NCBI GenBank assembly: GCA_003342895.1
Contig: PTFA01000012.1
Location: forward strand, 7,302,252 to 7,366,251
Direction of reading: 5' to 3'
From: Casuarius casuarius
Lineage: Eukaryota; Chordata; Aves; Casuariiformes; Casuariidae
Length of the DNA stretch: 64,000 nucleotides
Shown: positions 39,218 through 54,200 of the stretch, in pieces
How positions within the stretch are numbered: the stretch's first letter is position 1
Layout: every line of letters starts with the position of its first letter
The notes under the pieces: generated by a model
Told to the model about the DNA's origin: nothing
The model's input: only the letters and a program-made list of their open reading frames with translations
The model's database searches: none
Translations under genes and position numbers: made by a program

Positions 39218-42200
39218 TGTTGAATGGTGTAAACTAATCACTTCTGAAGTTGATCAAGTGCAAAATGAGAGTTTGAGCAGAATGTTTGTTTGATAGGAGA
39301 TTATGCTGGATTTCCTGGATGTGGTTTACTTAGATTACATAGCACTTATCGACATGATCTCAAAATCTACGCTTCTGATGAGGGACGAGTTCAGATGACT
39401 GCAGCAGCTTTTGCAAAGGTACGGTGTGAAATTGCAATTTCAATTTAGAATCCTGATGTTCTCAGGATTGTTTGTTCTGCTGAAGACTGGGGGAGTTGTA
39501 TGGTTTATTACAGTCCACAGAGTAACAAGGCTGCATTTCAAAAGAAATATATTTTCAAAAAGTATTTAGGGCAATGTGATAAGTGTCCAATTAATGTGCC
39601 TGGCACGTGAAGCTCTGAGAGAGCAGCTCTCTGCAGACGGGTTTAACTTATGCAACCATAGCAGTACACCTTAGTCTTTTCCAGTAACCACTTCCAAAAG
39701 AGAGAAACATTTATAGTTTTACCTTGCCTATTTGGGGTTTATTTTCCACATATTTTGACAGATTTCTTTGACAAATTGTGTGTGTGTGTGATGCATAAAG
39801 CACAGATATTAGAACTGATTTAACTGTGCATTCATTTTACATGAGCAAAAAATCAATTTTCAGCACTTGGACCAAAGGGTCTGGAGTTCAGGAGGCAACA
39901 CTGTCATTGAAACCATCTTTTGCATATTGCTTTGTAATAGTATACAGAAAACTAGAGGGTTTGAAGCTATAACAAATGTGGAATTAATAAACTACTTTAA
40001 AAGGGAAATTGCAATACAGATTATATGATTATATGTTATATATGTATGCTTTTTGGAATTAATAGAAAAAATTTTTTAGAGTAAAAGGTTGTTACAGGAT
40101 GCTTTTATATTTAGCCTTTCAGAATAACCACCAAATAGGTAAGACATGCTGACAGTACTGCATGTGCACATCTTACTATTTTATAGCAATTTATTGGAGC
40201 TAAGGCATGGTTCAGGCTCACCCAACACCAATGCCACTTCTGACAGAGCTGGATCTTCCACAGCTGCTGCCAGCATGCCATCCTTAATCTGTAAATGCAC
40301 ATCTGCAGGCAGAGGAGGAACTTTCATTCTGTTGCCAGAAACATCTCTAGTTTCTGTCTGTTTACATTTTGGAAGTCTTCAGCCACCTCTTGCTCAAGCA
40401 TAGCCTTTGGTTGTCTCCCTTTATATCACAGTGGGTTTTGGCTTTTGCCCCTATCTGTCTCCTGTGTGTCCTCTCTGATGCTCTTCAGCCTGCTAACTCT
40501 TCCCATAGCTCTTCACCTGATGGCTCAGCACCTTGACCAGAACATGTTTCCCATAGGTAGGTTGCTGTTACTCCCAGCCTTGGGGCGAGGTGCCAGGCAC
40601 CCCTGCGGTCTGAGAACTGGACAGCCAGGGCTTCCCTGGAGCTCTGGCAGCACTTCTGACATGCCAGGGTCACTTCAGCTGGTGCTGGGGAGCATGGCGA
40701 GCTCAGGGCACATCACCACCACTGTTGCACTGACTCTAGCTATCCTACGCACTAAAGCGGCATTTTGGGGGTCACTTCCAGGCAAACTGCAAAACTTATC
40801 TGCCAAGTCTCTGTATGTCAAACATGTAGGCAAGTGATATAACCTTGATTTAAATTGTTGGTGTTTTGTTTTGTTTTCTTAAGGTACTCTTTACATTTTC
40901 ATCTTTATCTATTTGGCTAATTATATTATTTGCTTCAGGGACTACTGGCCTTAGAGGGCGAGCTGACTCCTATTCTTGTCCAGATGGTTAAAAGTGCTAA
41001 TATGAATGGTCTGTTGGACAGTGACAGTGATTCTTTAAGCAGCTGTCAGCATCGTGTTAAAGCAAGACTCCATGAAATTCTCCAGAGAGACAGAGAATTT
41101 ACTGCTGACGATTATGATAAGGTTAGAATATGATTACTTTTTCTGTGAAATGAAATAAAGAGTCAAGCAAATATTTGTATTGAAGTAATAAGCAGGGATT
41201 TTGTTTATGTATTTTGAAAAATTATGTGCTTGCAAATAATTTGAACTAAGCAGGAATCTGCAGGAATTTTGTTTCAGGTATTTTTTCCCTTTATGCAATT
41301 TGAGTTATTGGAATAGTTAAAAACTTTGAAATAGGAATATAATTGTTGATAGGGACCACATTAGTAAATCTTTTTCACTGTTACAATAAATTTTTTTAAA
41401 TTGTTCAAGAGATTTAAGTATGTTTATATTTTTTTGGTAATAGTTACTTTGATGGTGTGTGGTATTGCAAAATATATTGCTGGCTGATTAAAGTTTGTAC
41501 CAATATTTAACTTGCTACAAGGCCTTTTTCTGATTCTAAGAGTATTAAGATGCTGAAAACAAGTGGAGTACTTTCTAAACAGTGAAAGGAAATGTCTCAT
41601 TAACATACTAAATTAGTGCATCTTAATAAAATTTATTCTGACTTAGTACAAAATACAAATAATTATTCCTGGTTTTAAATGCAAGTGTCGTTTGTTAGGA
41701 ACAGTTAGAAAATAGTTAGGAAACTCTTTTTAATATTTTCAAGTGCCCTTACTCTGCCTGGTATAACAACTAAAAAGAAATCCTCAAAATGATATTTAAG
41801 CTTAATCTGCTATACTCTAAAAGGTATTGACAGCAAATTGTTGAAAAATTAATTTTATTAATTTGCACGTCTATTCTATGTGAACTCATTTAAATATATA
41901 GATTGAAAGTGTCGTCCAAATCACTGTTAGTAGTGAATTTAGCAGGAGCTGGAGAAAGTAGTAGATGGTACCAGGATTTTTTTTTTCTTTTCCTCTATAA
42001 ATAGTATGGGGTCTGAAAGGCACCTGAAATGATTGATCATGCTCTTCTAAAAGAAAGTCACTGAAACGTACTCGTACTAATGTTAGAGTTTTTAAAGTGA
42101 TAATACCATTTTTTGGGGGGTTTGTTCTTTTTACTTGCCTGCAGTTTGGGGAAAACAATGTGGTATTTTTTTCCTATATCAGAGCACCAATTCTTTTGGA

Positions 42201-45200
42201 TTACTTTTGAATTACACAGGGCTTCCTGTAACATTTCCTATAAAATTTTTAGTGAGCTTTTAAATACCATAGTTACTGAATGGAAATTTTGGAAAATTAC
42301 TAAATGTATATGAAGTCTTAAACATCCTCAGAATTTGCACTTTTTGGAATAAGAGAGAGTTAAATCAACTCCTGAAACTTGCTTAACTCTGCTGTATAGA
42401 ACTATTTACTCTGTGAATTTCTTGTAAGCTTTTGAATCTCTAGTAAATCTTACTACCTTTCAATTTATCTCGTTGTTACTTCCTCTAAAGGGAGTAGATA
42501 ATTGAGAAATGCTTTCAAAAATAACAATGTGCTTGAATATCTTTCCTGGAGTACTTGGAATCTTTAGTACATTCTATCTTGATTCCTCAGTTCTTTCAAA
42601 ATTAACCAATTTGTTGAGATAATTTTGTGTTTATCTGAAATTGCAGCTTACACCGTCTGGAAGCATCTCTTTGATAAAATCAATGCAGGTTATCAAAAAT
42701 CCTGTAAAGACATGTGACAAGGTCTATTCCTTAATCCAGAGCTTGACTTCTCAGATCAGGCAAAGAATGGAAGATCCAAAGTCTGCAGGTACTTAAGTAT
42801 TTTGTAATTATATTTAGTTTCTCTCATTTACATTTGAGAGAGAATTGTAATATAACCTTTCTTCATTAAACTGGCTTTTAGCAGAACTTTGATCAACAAT
42901 ACCTTAGGGATTTTCACATCTGATCTTGTATGTGTGATTTTAGAATAAAAGTTTTCTGCTCTCAAAATTATGTGAGAGCAGTAGGAAGAACCCATGGTCA
43001 TATTGGAGGAAAGGTCTCTTGTGTCTAGAAACTCAGGGTAGCTTTCAAATGTCTGCAGAAATTCTTGTCATAATAGTTTGGGACTCACCAGTTTGCAAAA
43101 GGAATAGGAAAAGCAAATGGTAGTAAAGCTAAGTTGGATAGAAACTTTTTTTTATTTAAGTATCTTTGATGAAGATCTGTTGCTTACTCTATGTGATACA
43201 TAGTAATATTGCAGAGAATGGTGCTCTGATTAGTGGTGGTGAACAGCTACCACAGGAAAACTAGTGCTGGGATTGACCACAAGTTTTTTTGTTCATTGTT
43301 TTTTGGGTTTTTTTGGTACTAGCTAAGTATTAGAACATACTCCATCACTGTTCTCCAGAGGGTGTAGTATGCGAACAACTTCTCCTTGGAAGCTGGGCAC
43401 TAAAAGTTTCACCCATAGGTAGTGTTGGTGTTCTGTCTGTTTGGTCCAATCCTCTATCCTGTCAATGGGGATTACCCATCCTTTCTTCCTAGTCTCTTGG
43501 CTTCTGCTGTTGGCACATGCAAGAAAGAGAGAAATGGGGTATGCACTCTGTTCTAAAGCATTCTCGTTTGGTGTTTTTTTATATGGTTTGTGCTCTAGGA
43601 CACTTTATTCTTGGCGCTGTAGTTTTGCTTACAAAGCCAGTTGTGTATTTCTACTAAACTAAATCTCTATTAATTCCTGTTAAAATTATTTTAAAGTGTT
43701 AATAGTGTAATTAAAATTGTGCTTTTGTTATTTGGATGATCCTGAATACTTACATGAGGTATCTGTCTGTCCAGATATTCAGCTGTACCATAGTGAAACA
43801 CTAGAACTAATGCTGCGCAGGTGGGCCAAGCTGGAAAAAGACTTTAAAACAAAGAACGGAAGATACGATATTAGCAAAATTCCTGATATTTATGACTGTA
43901 TAAAATATGATGTTCAGCACAATGGTTCCTTAAAATTAGAAAACACAATGGAATTATACAGGCTTTCAAAGGCTTTAGCTGACATTGTGATCCCTCAGGT
44001 GAGCATTTTCAGTTAAGTAGATTGCTTGTAGAATAAATGTTTAATCAAATTATGTGAAAGATGCCTATTGTATGTTTGGGGTTTTTTTTGAATGTTCCTG
44101 TGTTTTGCAGTAATAGAAGCCGTAAATTTCACCTCTTATTTTCTGGTAGTAAGCAGATTATTAAGCATCAGAGAAGTTTTGATTCATAATTCATCAAATT
44201 TAATGTGTACAGAGTGACTTTTTTTTCCTAGCATCTCTAAACTATGAACATATATGCTTCCTATAATGCAGTGTATTGAAATAAACTTGTTCATCTCAGT
44301 TATTCTTTATAGATTTAAGTGGAGCCAGTGTGAACGCCTGTGTCTTCTGAAATTTTATTTAACTTCATTCTTCCTGCTTCTAGAAACTTTATTTTCAGGC
44401 TTTTGCAAAACAGACATTGTTAATCCCTAATCTATCTAATTTCACTTTTCTTAAGTAATTTAAATTTTAAAAGACCTTTCTGCTGTTTTTTAAAACAGTA
44501 ACATTTCTTGTTTAAAAATATATATATGTAAAATATATATATATAAAAAAAAAATACACACACACACGCACACAATTTCACAGAATATAAGGTCACAGGT
44601 AGACAAGTTGAACTTCCTTACACTACAGGCTATTAAATTCAGGTTAGTCTAAAATGTTGTGGGCTACAGGACATGAAATTACATTGTGGTATAGAACAGA
44701 CTAAAACTGTCCCCAAGTATCCCTACAGTTACAGAGCACTGATGCTGGAGAAGTGTGATCCACATCTTACGCAGCAGGTGAGGGAGCTTCTTCCCCTCCA
44801 CATCTCTGAAACTCCCTGATAGCAGGGAGAGCAAAAGAGCAATGACACTAAAAGGTTAATTTTGAATAGAGTTTCAGAGCAGAGTGGATATAAAATAAGG
44901 ATAAATACTGAAGGAATTAAAACAAAACTTGGAGGACCTGCACAATGCAAAGGAAAAACACCTATCTTGCTTTCTAGGGTAACAAGGTAACCAGGATGTC
45001 CATTGTAATGATGAGTATGCTTTCATTTGATATGTAGCATAAAGCATGAAGCTTTTGAAAAAGGAGATTTTAAATGTTATACATATTGTAACAAATGCAG
45101 TATTATCCAATTGTGTTATACTACCGAATGTCTGTCTGTCTGTCTTTTAAAAGAATCTTTTGTTTTCAGTACTGTTTGAGGTGAATTAGGATCTCCTGTG

Positions 45201-48200
45201 GGATGGTTTACCCCAAGCTAAAATAGATAATGTGCCTATCTCTCTTTATTGACTGTAAAAAGAGTAGTTAATTAAAATCAGGTGAGATTAAACTCATCAT
45301 AAATGTCTGAACATGTGGGGGAAAAATAATTCTCTAGGTGTTTTGCTTCAGGAAAAGAGCTTCTTCATACCAAGGTTAATCCACTTTTGTGGCTTATCTA
45401 GTGAATGACTAGTTCACTACTTTACGAGTGAACTAGTGAATGGGTTTTACTGTGTCATCTCAAACAGCGTAAAGGCAGATGCTGTCTTACTCGAAGGGAA
45501 GTTAGTATAAAAGTGTACTAAAAACATTTTAAAAAACAGTTTGCAACCAAAGCAAAATAATAGGTGACTAATTGACTTTAATGTACAGGCCTTGAATGCA
45601 AAGGTGTTTTATCTTTAACTTGATTTTTAAAAGTCAGTTTCTTCTTATACAGGAATATGGTATTTCCAAGGCTGAGAAACTAGAGATTGCCAAAGGTTAC
45701 TGCACTCCTCTAGTTAGAAAAATCCGTTCTGACCTTCAGAGAACTCAAGATGATGATACTGTAAATAAGCTTCACCCTCTGTAAGTCTTTTACTTTTTTT
45801 ATATAGTTACATTAACTTCCGTAAGATTTACTGGAGGTATTGCATAGCTTTCATATTTGAAATGTCTTACCAGCTCACAGTCATTTAAAAAGTATGATTT
45901 ATTTGTTAACAGCTATTTCTAAAGTGGGGTCACATCTCATTATGGTCTAATAAGACTTTTTTGACTTTTAAGCTACTCCAGGGGTGTTATGTCCCCCGAA
46001 CGTCATGTTCGTACACGGCTATATTTCACCAGCGAGAGTCATGTTCATTCCTTGTTATCCACCCTTCGTTATGGTGCCTTATGCGATGTAAGTTGAAGAC
46101 TTTTTCTTCTGTTAAAACTCTGGTATTTTGAGAGGAACCTAAGTGACCAGATCCCACTAAAATTATATCAGTTAATTTTCTTAGGTGGCTCTGAAAAATG
46201 TCACACTTCTTGAAACATTTGATTTCTAATTATGTATGACAGACATATTTCAAATGGTTAGGATGCTTATCTGTGAAAAACAGTGGCTTGAGTATACCTT
46301 TTAAAGTAATGCCGAGTTCCTTTGGCCTGTTCAGCTGTATATGTCATTGTCTCAAGGGATTTAGAAAGGGCAGATAACCCAGTCTTTTGTTTTAAATTCT
46401 CACTTGTAATTAATTCTGATCCCCTCCCCCCCCCCTTTTGAGTTATAGATCAAATTTCTCTTGAATTCACTTTTGGATTGGCCTATAACTTTTGTCCATT
46501 GGCATATGGTCAAGACCTCGCTACCTGGCTTCAAGAATACTCTATAGTGCAACATTTGCACTGCTCAGTAGATTGTCTTGCTTACCCGTATTGTTGTAGA
46601 GCACTTGAAGGTGGTCCATTTTTCTCCATCTTTTTGGCCTCGAAACCAAGGATAAAAAAAAGACAAGCTCCCCAAATTCACATGTGACATCACTGAGCTG
46701 CATAGAGAGGATAAACGTAGCACCTTAGAGCCTATATAGCTGCTTCTTAGAGCTCGATTAATTTATTAATTTTTGAAATAGTTCTATTGATATACTTGCT
46801 TCTGGTAGCAGATAACTAAACTCATTGAGCCAAAAAGCACTGTTAGTCCCAGACTTCAGTGTGACAGGATGGTATAGCAGATAAGCCTTTAGTTTTAGGC
46901 TGATACACTTTTAAGTTTCCTGTAAGATGGATTTGTAAATGAAGTGTGTTTCATAATTACTGGACCACTTCTAGAGCATGAAAAAGGTGAATGTTCATTT
47001 TAAATGGTTTGGGAATGTATGGTAGGGTTTTTTTCTCCCCTCTCTATATTCTAAAGGCTCCATTTACTCTGTCCATTTGACTAGTAGAGAAATATCTAGA
47101 AACACAGCTTAATAGCTCCAGTTGTTCGTTTTTGTCCTCTGCCTCGTTAAGCCTAAATTTGGGGGTGCAAAGAAAGATACGTGTATATATATGTATGTAT
47201 ATATGTGTGTGTGTGTGTGTATGTGTGTATACATATATATCACTTTTCGAGCAAACACTGCTTGAAACTGGTTTATAGCAAAATCAAAGATTCCTATCAG
47301 GAGAATTTAGAATGTTTCTTTTCTCTACAAGTCTACATATGCTATGACTACCAAAAGAACATGAAAAATAAAATGAAATAAAATACGAAAAGTTCTGATC
47401 TCCACCTTTTGTTCATTTGAGTGTTTTACAGTCATTTTTATCTTTTTCTAGTTGTTCATGAGGATGTGTATTTTTTTTTCATTACTTGGGAAGAGCTTTA
47501 TACTTCTGCTATGAAAATAAAATCCATGTAAATGGCGGGGGAGACATGGAGATTATCAGTCCTTTTAAAGCAAATCGCTGACTTCTAATTTTCGAGATTT
47601 AAATGTGGCTCACAAAGGATTTTTTTTCTCTCCCCTCCTCTCACCCCATAAGGAATCAAAAGATGACCAATGGAAGCGAGCTATGGATTATCTGAATGTT
47701 GTCAATGAACTCAATTACATGACACAGATTGTTATCATGCTTTATGAGGATCCAAACAAGGTATTTAAAATGGGTAAATATTTTCAGAAATGAGTAGTTC
47801 TAAGCTGTGTATTAAAGTGTAAACATATTTATCCTTTTCTTTAGGAACTTTCTTCAGAGGAACGTTTTCATGTAGAGCTGCACTTTAGTCCAGGAGCAAA
47901 AGGCTGTGAGGAAGATAAAAATTTACCAGCTGGATATGGATACAGACCTGCCTCCCGAGAGGTAATAATTGTGTCTGTCTTTAAAACAAAAATTGATGTT
48001 TCTAGATATGGATATGCCTAAAATGAATACTGAAAGATTGTTAGATGAAAAATAAAAATGTGGTCTTTGGTTTTTGTTTTGTTTTGTAGAAAAATATCTA
48101 AGAAAATAAAGGTAATCCTAACATACTGTTCTGTTTTGGATAGACGCTGGGGAAATGGACACATAATTTGGGCCTTTTTTGGCTTTGCCCAGCTGTATTG

Positions 48201-51200
48201 CTAGAAATGCAAAGTACTTGTTGTAATAAAAGTGGTGTCAGCAGGTAGTGCCACGTCAATGATGTTATGGCAAATGCAAGAAATATTTAAGAAAATGGGG
48301 TAGTTTGGAATGTTTGATAATACAGATAGATGAGGAAGGATTGATATTTTCAGAGTTGTATGTGTAGATCCATACAGTTACCTGCTTTCTAAGAAATAAG
48401 TGAAAGTAAAGCTCAGTGAGAATTCTGCGATTGGTTTCTGGGGCCAGAATTCTATTACTATGTCAACAGAAAATTGGAGTAAGATACGGAGGTTGAGCAA
48501 TATGGTTCATTAGGACCTCATTGTCATATGTAGTGGCTAGTCAGGAGCAAATACTCATAGATGTATAAAAGTCCCAAGCAATATATATTTTTATGACTAG
48601 TCATTAAATAATATATGATTAATCTGTATTTTTAATGTGTTTTTAAAATCAACTTGCTTTTGGTTTGCCCAAAAAATCTACTTAATGACCACTTCTGTCT
48701 ACATGGTGCAAAGTGTGTAGCTAAATTGAAAAGGGTTTATCTATTGCTTGTAGAATGAAGGCTCGAAGAAAACCTCCCATAGAAATGATAGTGATGAGGA
48801 GGCACATGCTTCTAAAAGGGATGAAACAGACCGGTCAATAGTGATGTTCAAGCCAATGGTATCAGATCCAATTCACATACACAGAAAGTCACCTCTTCCA
48901 AGATCCAGGAAGATTGGTTCTGTTGAAGTAAGTGTTTCTGTTCCAGAGCATGTCTTTTACAGAAATTAACTTTCTGCTTGCTTTTAACAAAAAAAGGCAA
49001 TTCTGCTTTTGGTTACACAAAAACAGAATGATATTATGCCTCATAAAAGGATTGCTTTAATTCTACGGGAAATCTTCCATGGCAGTGATCTATCTCAGTG
49101 AATTTTTTTTAAATGAGTGATTATTTTGCCATAAAATACTTCTTTCCTCCCCCCTCCCTGCTTTTAAAACCATATTAGAAAAATTGCTATTTGAAAATGA
49201 AGGCCTTTTCAGTCTAAGCCCACATCTCCTTCAAACTAACACACATTGCTTTTGTATTCATCCTTACAAGACAGCTGCTATTGGGAATAAAGCAAACCTT
49301 GAGGGTGATTATGCTGAGAGGGGAGGAGGGTTTGGGGTGGTAGGGGAGGTGCAGGAGGCGAGAGAAATGTTTTCAGCTGTCTTTGCTTTCACATGGAGTG
49401 AAAGTGGCTCCAGTAGTCCAGCATTTGAAGGTAAGAGAACAAACTGGCAGTATTTTTTGAAGTGGGTGGGTTTTGCGTTTCAAGAAGTCTTTAGATAACC
49501 CAAACAGTCTAGTCTCCAGTTTCGAAGGCCATGACATCTAGGTGTGCTTCACAGATAAGGCTTTAATGTCACAGCAGTGGGGATGCACAGCAGTGTCATG
49601 GTACCACTTGTGTGGTTGAGTGGCAAAGCTTCAATTGGTGCATAGTGACACTTCTGTGACTTTAATGCTAGAAGTAGATTAACAGCTTCATGTTACCTCA
49701 TTTTCAGTTGCTTAAAACCATCAGAACTTAGGACCTGCACCAAATGCTTTTCCTTTTGTGTTTGTTTTGGGAATGGGCTGTTTGTACACTATGCGAGTAT
49801 TATGGAAGTAAGATTTGCAAGTAACTTGGTTATTAGTAGAGTGGAGAGAAAAAGATGCATGGTTTTCTTCTACAAGTGTATCTTTATAACTTCACATGAC
49901 TTTCATAAATTAACAAAGGTAATAAATGTGAATGTCTTACATTTTCTATTTACAAGTTTTATCATAAACAAATGCTCACAACATCAGTACTTTGGATTTT
50001 TAAAAGCTGCTTTCACTATGATCATGCAAACTCCCCTCCTCGTTATGAGTTCACACACACACAACTTAATAGTATTTTCAACTTTTAACCATTTTCATTC
50101 TTGTAAATTATTTACAAGTTACTTTCAAAAGATATTAATGACATAAATTGCTAAATTTTGACTGTGTTGGTAATGCATGTTCAGATAGAATGTGTTGCAG
50201 CATTCAGCGTTTGTTTCTGGGAAGGAAATAGCCTACTTAAAGAAATCATTCACTATGACATTTTTTTTGAAAATGTAAAATTGGAAATCTCATCTGGCAA
50301 ACTGAAATCTGCAAAACCAGTATTTGGAATATTTATCCTAGATGGTATTTTCAGGTGTTTTTTAAAATGTTACTGCAACTTAAACTGCAACTGCCTTGAT
50401 TCCCCCCCNCCCCCCCCCCATAGACAATTCTCTTTTCACTTATGTCCATTAATTAAAGGGACACTGTCAGGTAATATTAGATGTAACTTTTAATCTGGGT
50501 TATAGTCCAGCAGTATTTACAGAAGAAGCATTGCAATTCTGCATTGAGTCATGAAAACAAAAAAACAGAATTCTAACAGTAAAATGAGAAAGTAAGGCTC
50601 ATCAGCATTGAAAATCAAATTCTATATTACTAAAAATGTTTGTTACTAATCATTATAGTAATACATAGTGATGTAGGGCATGGGGGAATCTTAGCCTGAC
50701 ACTGTCCCTTGAAGTCTTATAGCTGTCCAGCATCAGTAAATTAGAAATATATATATAATTTAAGTTGGAAGACCCATGGTGCCACTACCAGACAGTCGGC
50801 TGTAAGATCTCCAAGGCAATTCTAAAAATCATTAGAAAATTTTAGATAAGGTTACAGACTAGAAATGAAAACTATTAAATAGTAAATAGGAAAAGGTTAA
50901 TGTACTTAGAGGGGGAAACTATTAAACAGTATGTCAAGAATAATAGATGTTGTTTCCAACGTGTAGGGGAATTTTTTAAAGTTTTGAACCAATTATTGAC
51001 CCCAGTTATTTTTGCCTCGTGCCATTATTAAATAATTAGTCCACCAGAATTTGATGAAACTGTTGTATTTAAAGATATAATTGATTATGAGCAGAACTGG
51101 TAATTTTGTAATATTACTCTTCCCTAATCACTGTTTAATAGTTTTAAAAGCAGTATATAAAAGGGTGCAAGCAGACTGGGTTTTTTTCTTTTCTGTTCAT

Positions 51201-54200
51201 TTGGCTCTGTTGAATCTAACTTTGCATGCTTTGCTGTTTTTTGCCCCCTTTCTCACTTCCAGGAAGAGAGCCCCCTGAGTGTGTCTAGCCCAGAGTGTAT
51301 TGGTACCTGGCTGCATTACACCAGTGGTGTGGGTACTGGGCGTCGAAGACGCAGATCAGGGGAACAAATCACTTCTTCCCCTGTCTCCCCTAAATCATTG
51401 GCTTTCACATCCAGTATTTTTGGCTCATGGCAACAGGTTTTTAAACTTTACTTCATTCAACATTATTATGCATTCCGAGCAACAACCAACTGTCTTTAAG
51501 GACATCTAATCCCTTGTTATGGATTACATTTGAAGCAAATTCTTCCACTTCTTAAAATTACTTCCCGAGAATGTTTGGGGGGAAAAAAAAGAGCAAGTGC
51601 GTGTTTTTCCACTGAATGTGTTGTACATCTCCCTGAAGAATTGGTTTCTCTATAGGAAATGCAAATGTTAACACAGCAGAAAAGACATAGTCTACTGCCT
51701 AATGAAACAGATTTCTGCTTTGGCTTAGTTGTCCTTTAAGACTTTGAAAATGGCATTGCTTAATTTGGTGGTAGGTAAATTGAAAAACTTTTATAATGGC
51801 AAACAATACCATTTAAAATAATTTATTTGGAACTTCATATTGCTACTCAACTTGTTTTGCGTATATCATATTTTCAGTGGCCTGGTATTAACTACTGCAG
51901 GGAACAAACTCTAGCACTAATAATTCTTGCCTTCTATATCTGGAGGTACCTGAAACTCCCAACACAGTACATCATCCATTGAATTGTACAATATTTTGAA
52001 GATTTTTCTAAATGTTGGGGAAGAAGCAGGAAAAAAGACACAAATATTTCTGAAGCATCAATGAAGATCTAAAGACTGTTTAATATTTCAAGATATTGTT
52101 TACGTATGTGGCAATGGATGGTGTTCTGTTAACCGTACCCTTTTTCTTTATAAAAATTTTTGTAATTTCTTTTTATTGTGGAAAACTTAAAACTATTTAT
52201 GTAGGAAAAGTATATATCGGTAAAGGCTGTGAGCATCTGAAGATTACACTGATTGAGCCCGTGCATGGATCAGTGATTGTATGGTGTCCTCAATAGTTTG
52301 TCTGTCTTTCCTTCCCTCCCCTCCTTTTTTCAATACAGGCGCAGTTTAGGAGAGTGCATTTGGTAAAATAAAATAAAATCTGTCTCAAATGTCTGTTCTC
52401 ATATATGTCTTGGTCTGTGTCCTTTTTCATTCTGAATGCTTGCTTTGCACCACTTCATTGCAAGGAACTCATGTGAAATGGACTCCCTTCAGAAGGGGAT
52501 ATTGCATGATCTTTCATATTTCCTTTACACATTTTTACTAACACTTATCATACAGCTTATTAACACTTGTCTGTCTGAAACAGGCTGCTGTATCAAATTA
52601 AATAGATGTTTCATGCTGCTGTTCTACTTTTCCTTATTTTTCTGTTTTTTATATCCAGGTCCTATCAGAAAGCAATAGTAACTTACGAACACCAAGAACT
52701 ATTTTGGAACAAAAGCAGAGCGGTCTAGGTATGTGCATATAATTGATGTTTTGTTTCACATTAGCTTTTCCTCTGCCCGTTGTTCTGTACAATTGTACTT
52801 TTTTTTTTTTAAAGGAAAAAAAAAAAAAAAAGCTTTTACATGGACAGGACCAGGTAGTATTTGTAATCAATAATATCTGCTGATTGTCTGAAACAGTACA
52901 GCCTTTTGAACTGGACATTCTTTTTTTTTTTGCAGCAAAAGTTTTTACATAAATTATAATCGAAAAGAGCAAATTTGTGAGACTGTTAACATTACTGACT
53001 CTTTACTGCCCAAAACAGGTACACAGGATTATTTTTAGCGTAACGTAGATCTTTAAGATTATTTAGTTTATGACCGAGCTGTTGGTTTTTGCAGAATCTT
53101 TTGGATTGAAAAGGCCTACTGTGGAAACCATTAAAGCACTTTTATTGAAGATAATTAATGTTTCCTACTGTGGGCAATTGATGGAATTGAAGGTGTGGTA
53201 CCAATGCTGGGAAAAAAAACGAACAAACTTCAAGTTTCTTGGGTGTATCAGGGCTTTTGCACACAGTCCCTTTCCTAAAATCAATTTCTTTCTTTCAGTG
53301 TTAGAATTAATTTTGCTATAATTCAATGAGTTGTTTCAAATTCTTTTAATACAAGTGATGTTCTTCTGTTGTTTCTTTGAAACAGGCATTCATTTGACCA
53401 ATATGCAAAAATATGAAATTTTGGACTACTGTAAATTAATACTGTATCTTTTTTCTGTAAATGTAAAATGTCTTTTCATGGGAAAAATGCAGTGTAGAAA
53501 ATGCATAAGCTATATATATTAGGCTAGTAGTAGCTTTTTCTTTCCTTGTAAAGATCTGTATTTTTGTCTAATCTTTCTGTGATACTTTTCTCCCTACTAT
53601 ATTTTTTTCCTTAGTAAAATGCATACATCAGGTGCTCTTGTTTACTGAAGTCATTTTTTAATGTGTGCTTGCTAAAGTTAAACAATTTTTCTTTTGTCAG
53701 TGTGACACAATATGGCTTGTGGAAGTTGATATATTTGTGTGTGGAGGTCAAGATACTACTTTTGGTGCTTTTGCCACAGACCAGGCACCAATTTATTTTG
53801 GCTGTGATTGGTCACATGTGCTAGTAATGTTTCCTCTCATTGGGTCATCAAAAGTAATGAAAGGAAATATCTCCGAATAGTTGGTCTTTAAAAATCTGGT
53901 GCTACTTATCTGAAATACAAAAGATAAGTTTCTAGTGAATCATTTCTCCTTTCAAGTGGTAGTGAAGATTAAAGGAAAAAAATTAAAGCATTTTTTTCCA
54001 TTTTACTCACTGGTGTATGTAAATTTCATATATGGTGTTTATAAAAAATAGATTTCTGCGTATGGCTTTCAGTGATATGTTAAAACTCCTAGTGGCAGGA
54101 CTGTACGAGTGGTAACAAAAGTACTCTCAATTGCATGGAAACGTACAGAAGTCTTTTCTCTAGGAAGGAAGTTGAGCTGAACTTGGTGAAAATTTTAGGT

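Larger units (their letters stand above)
48928..51262 (+). other. PPIP5K2 intron 24
   Basis: 2.3 kb. Contains a weak 54-base candidate cassette exon (49377-49430), a C run with an N (50402-50419) and the first copy of a short inverted-terminal element (50455-50713). Confidence 0.7.
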
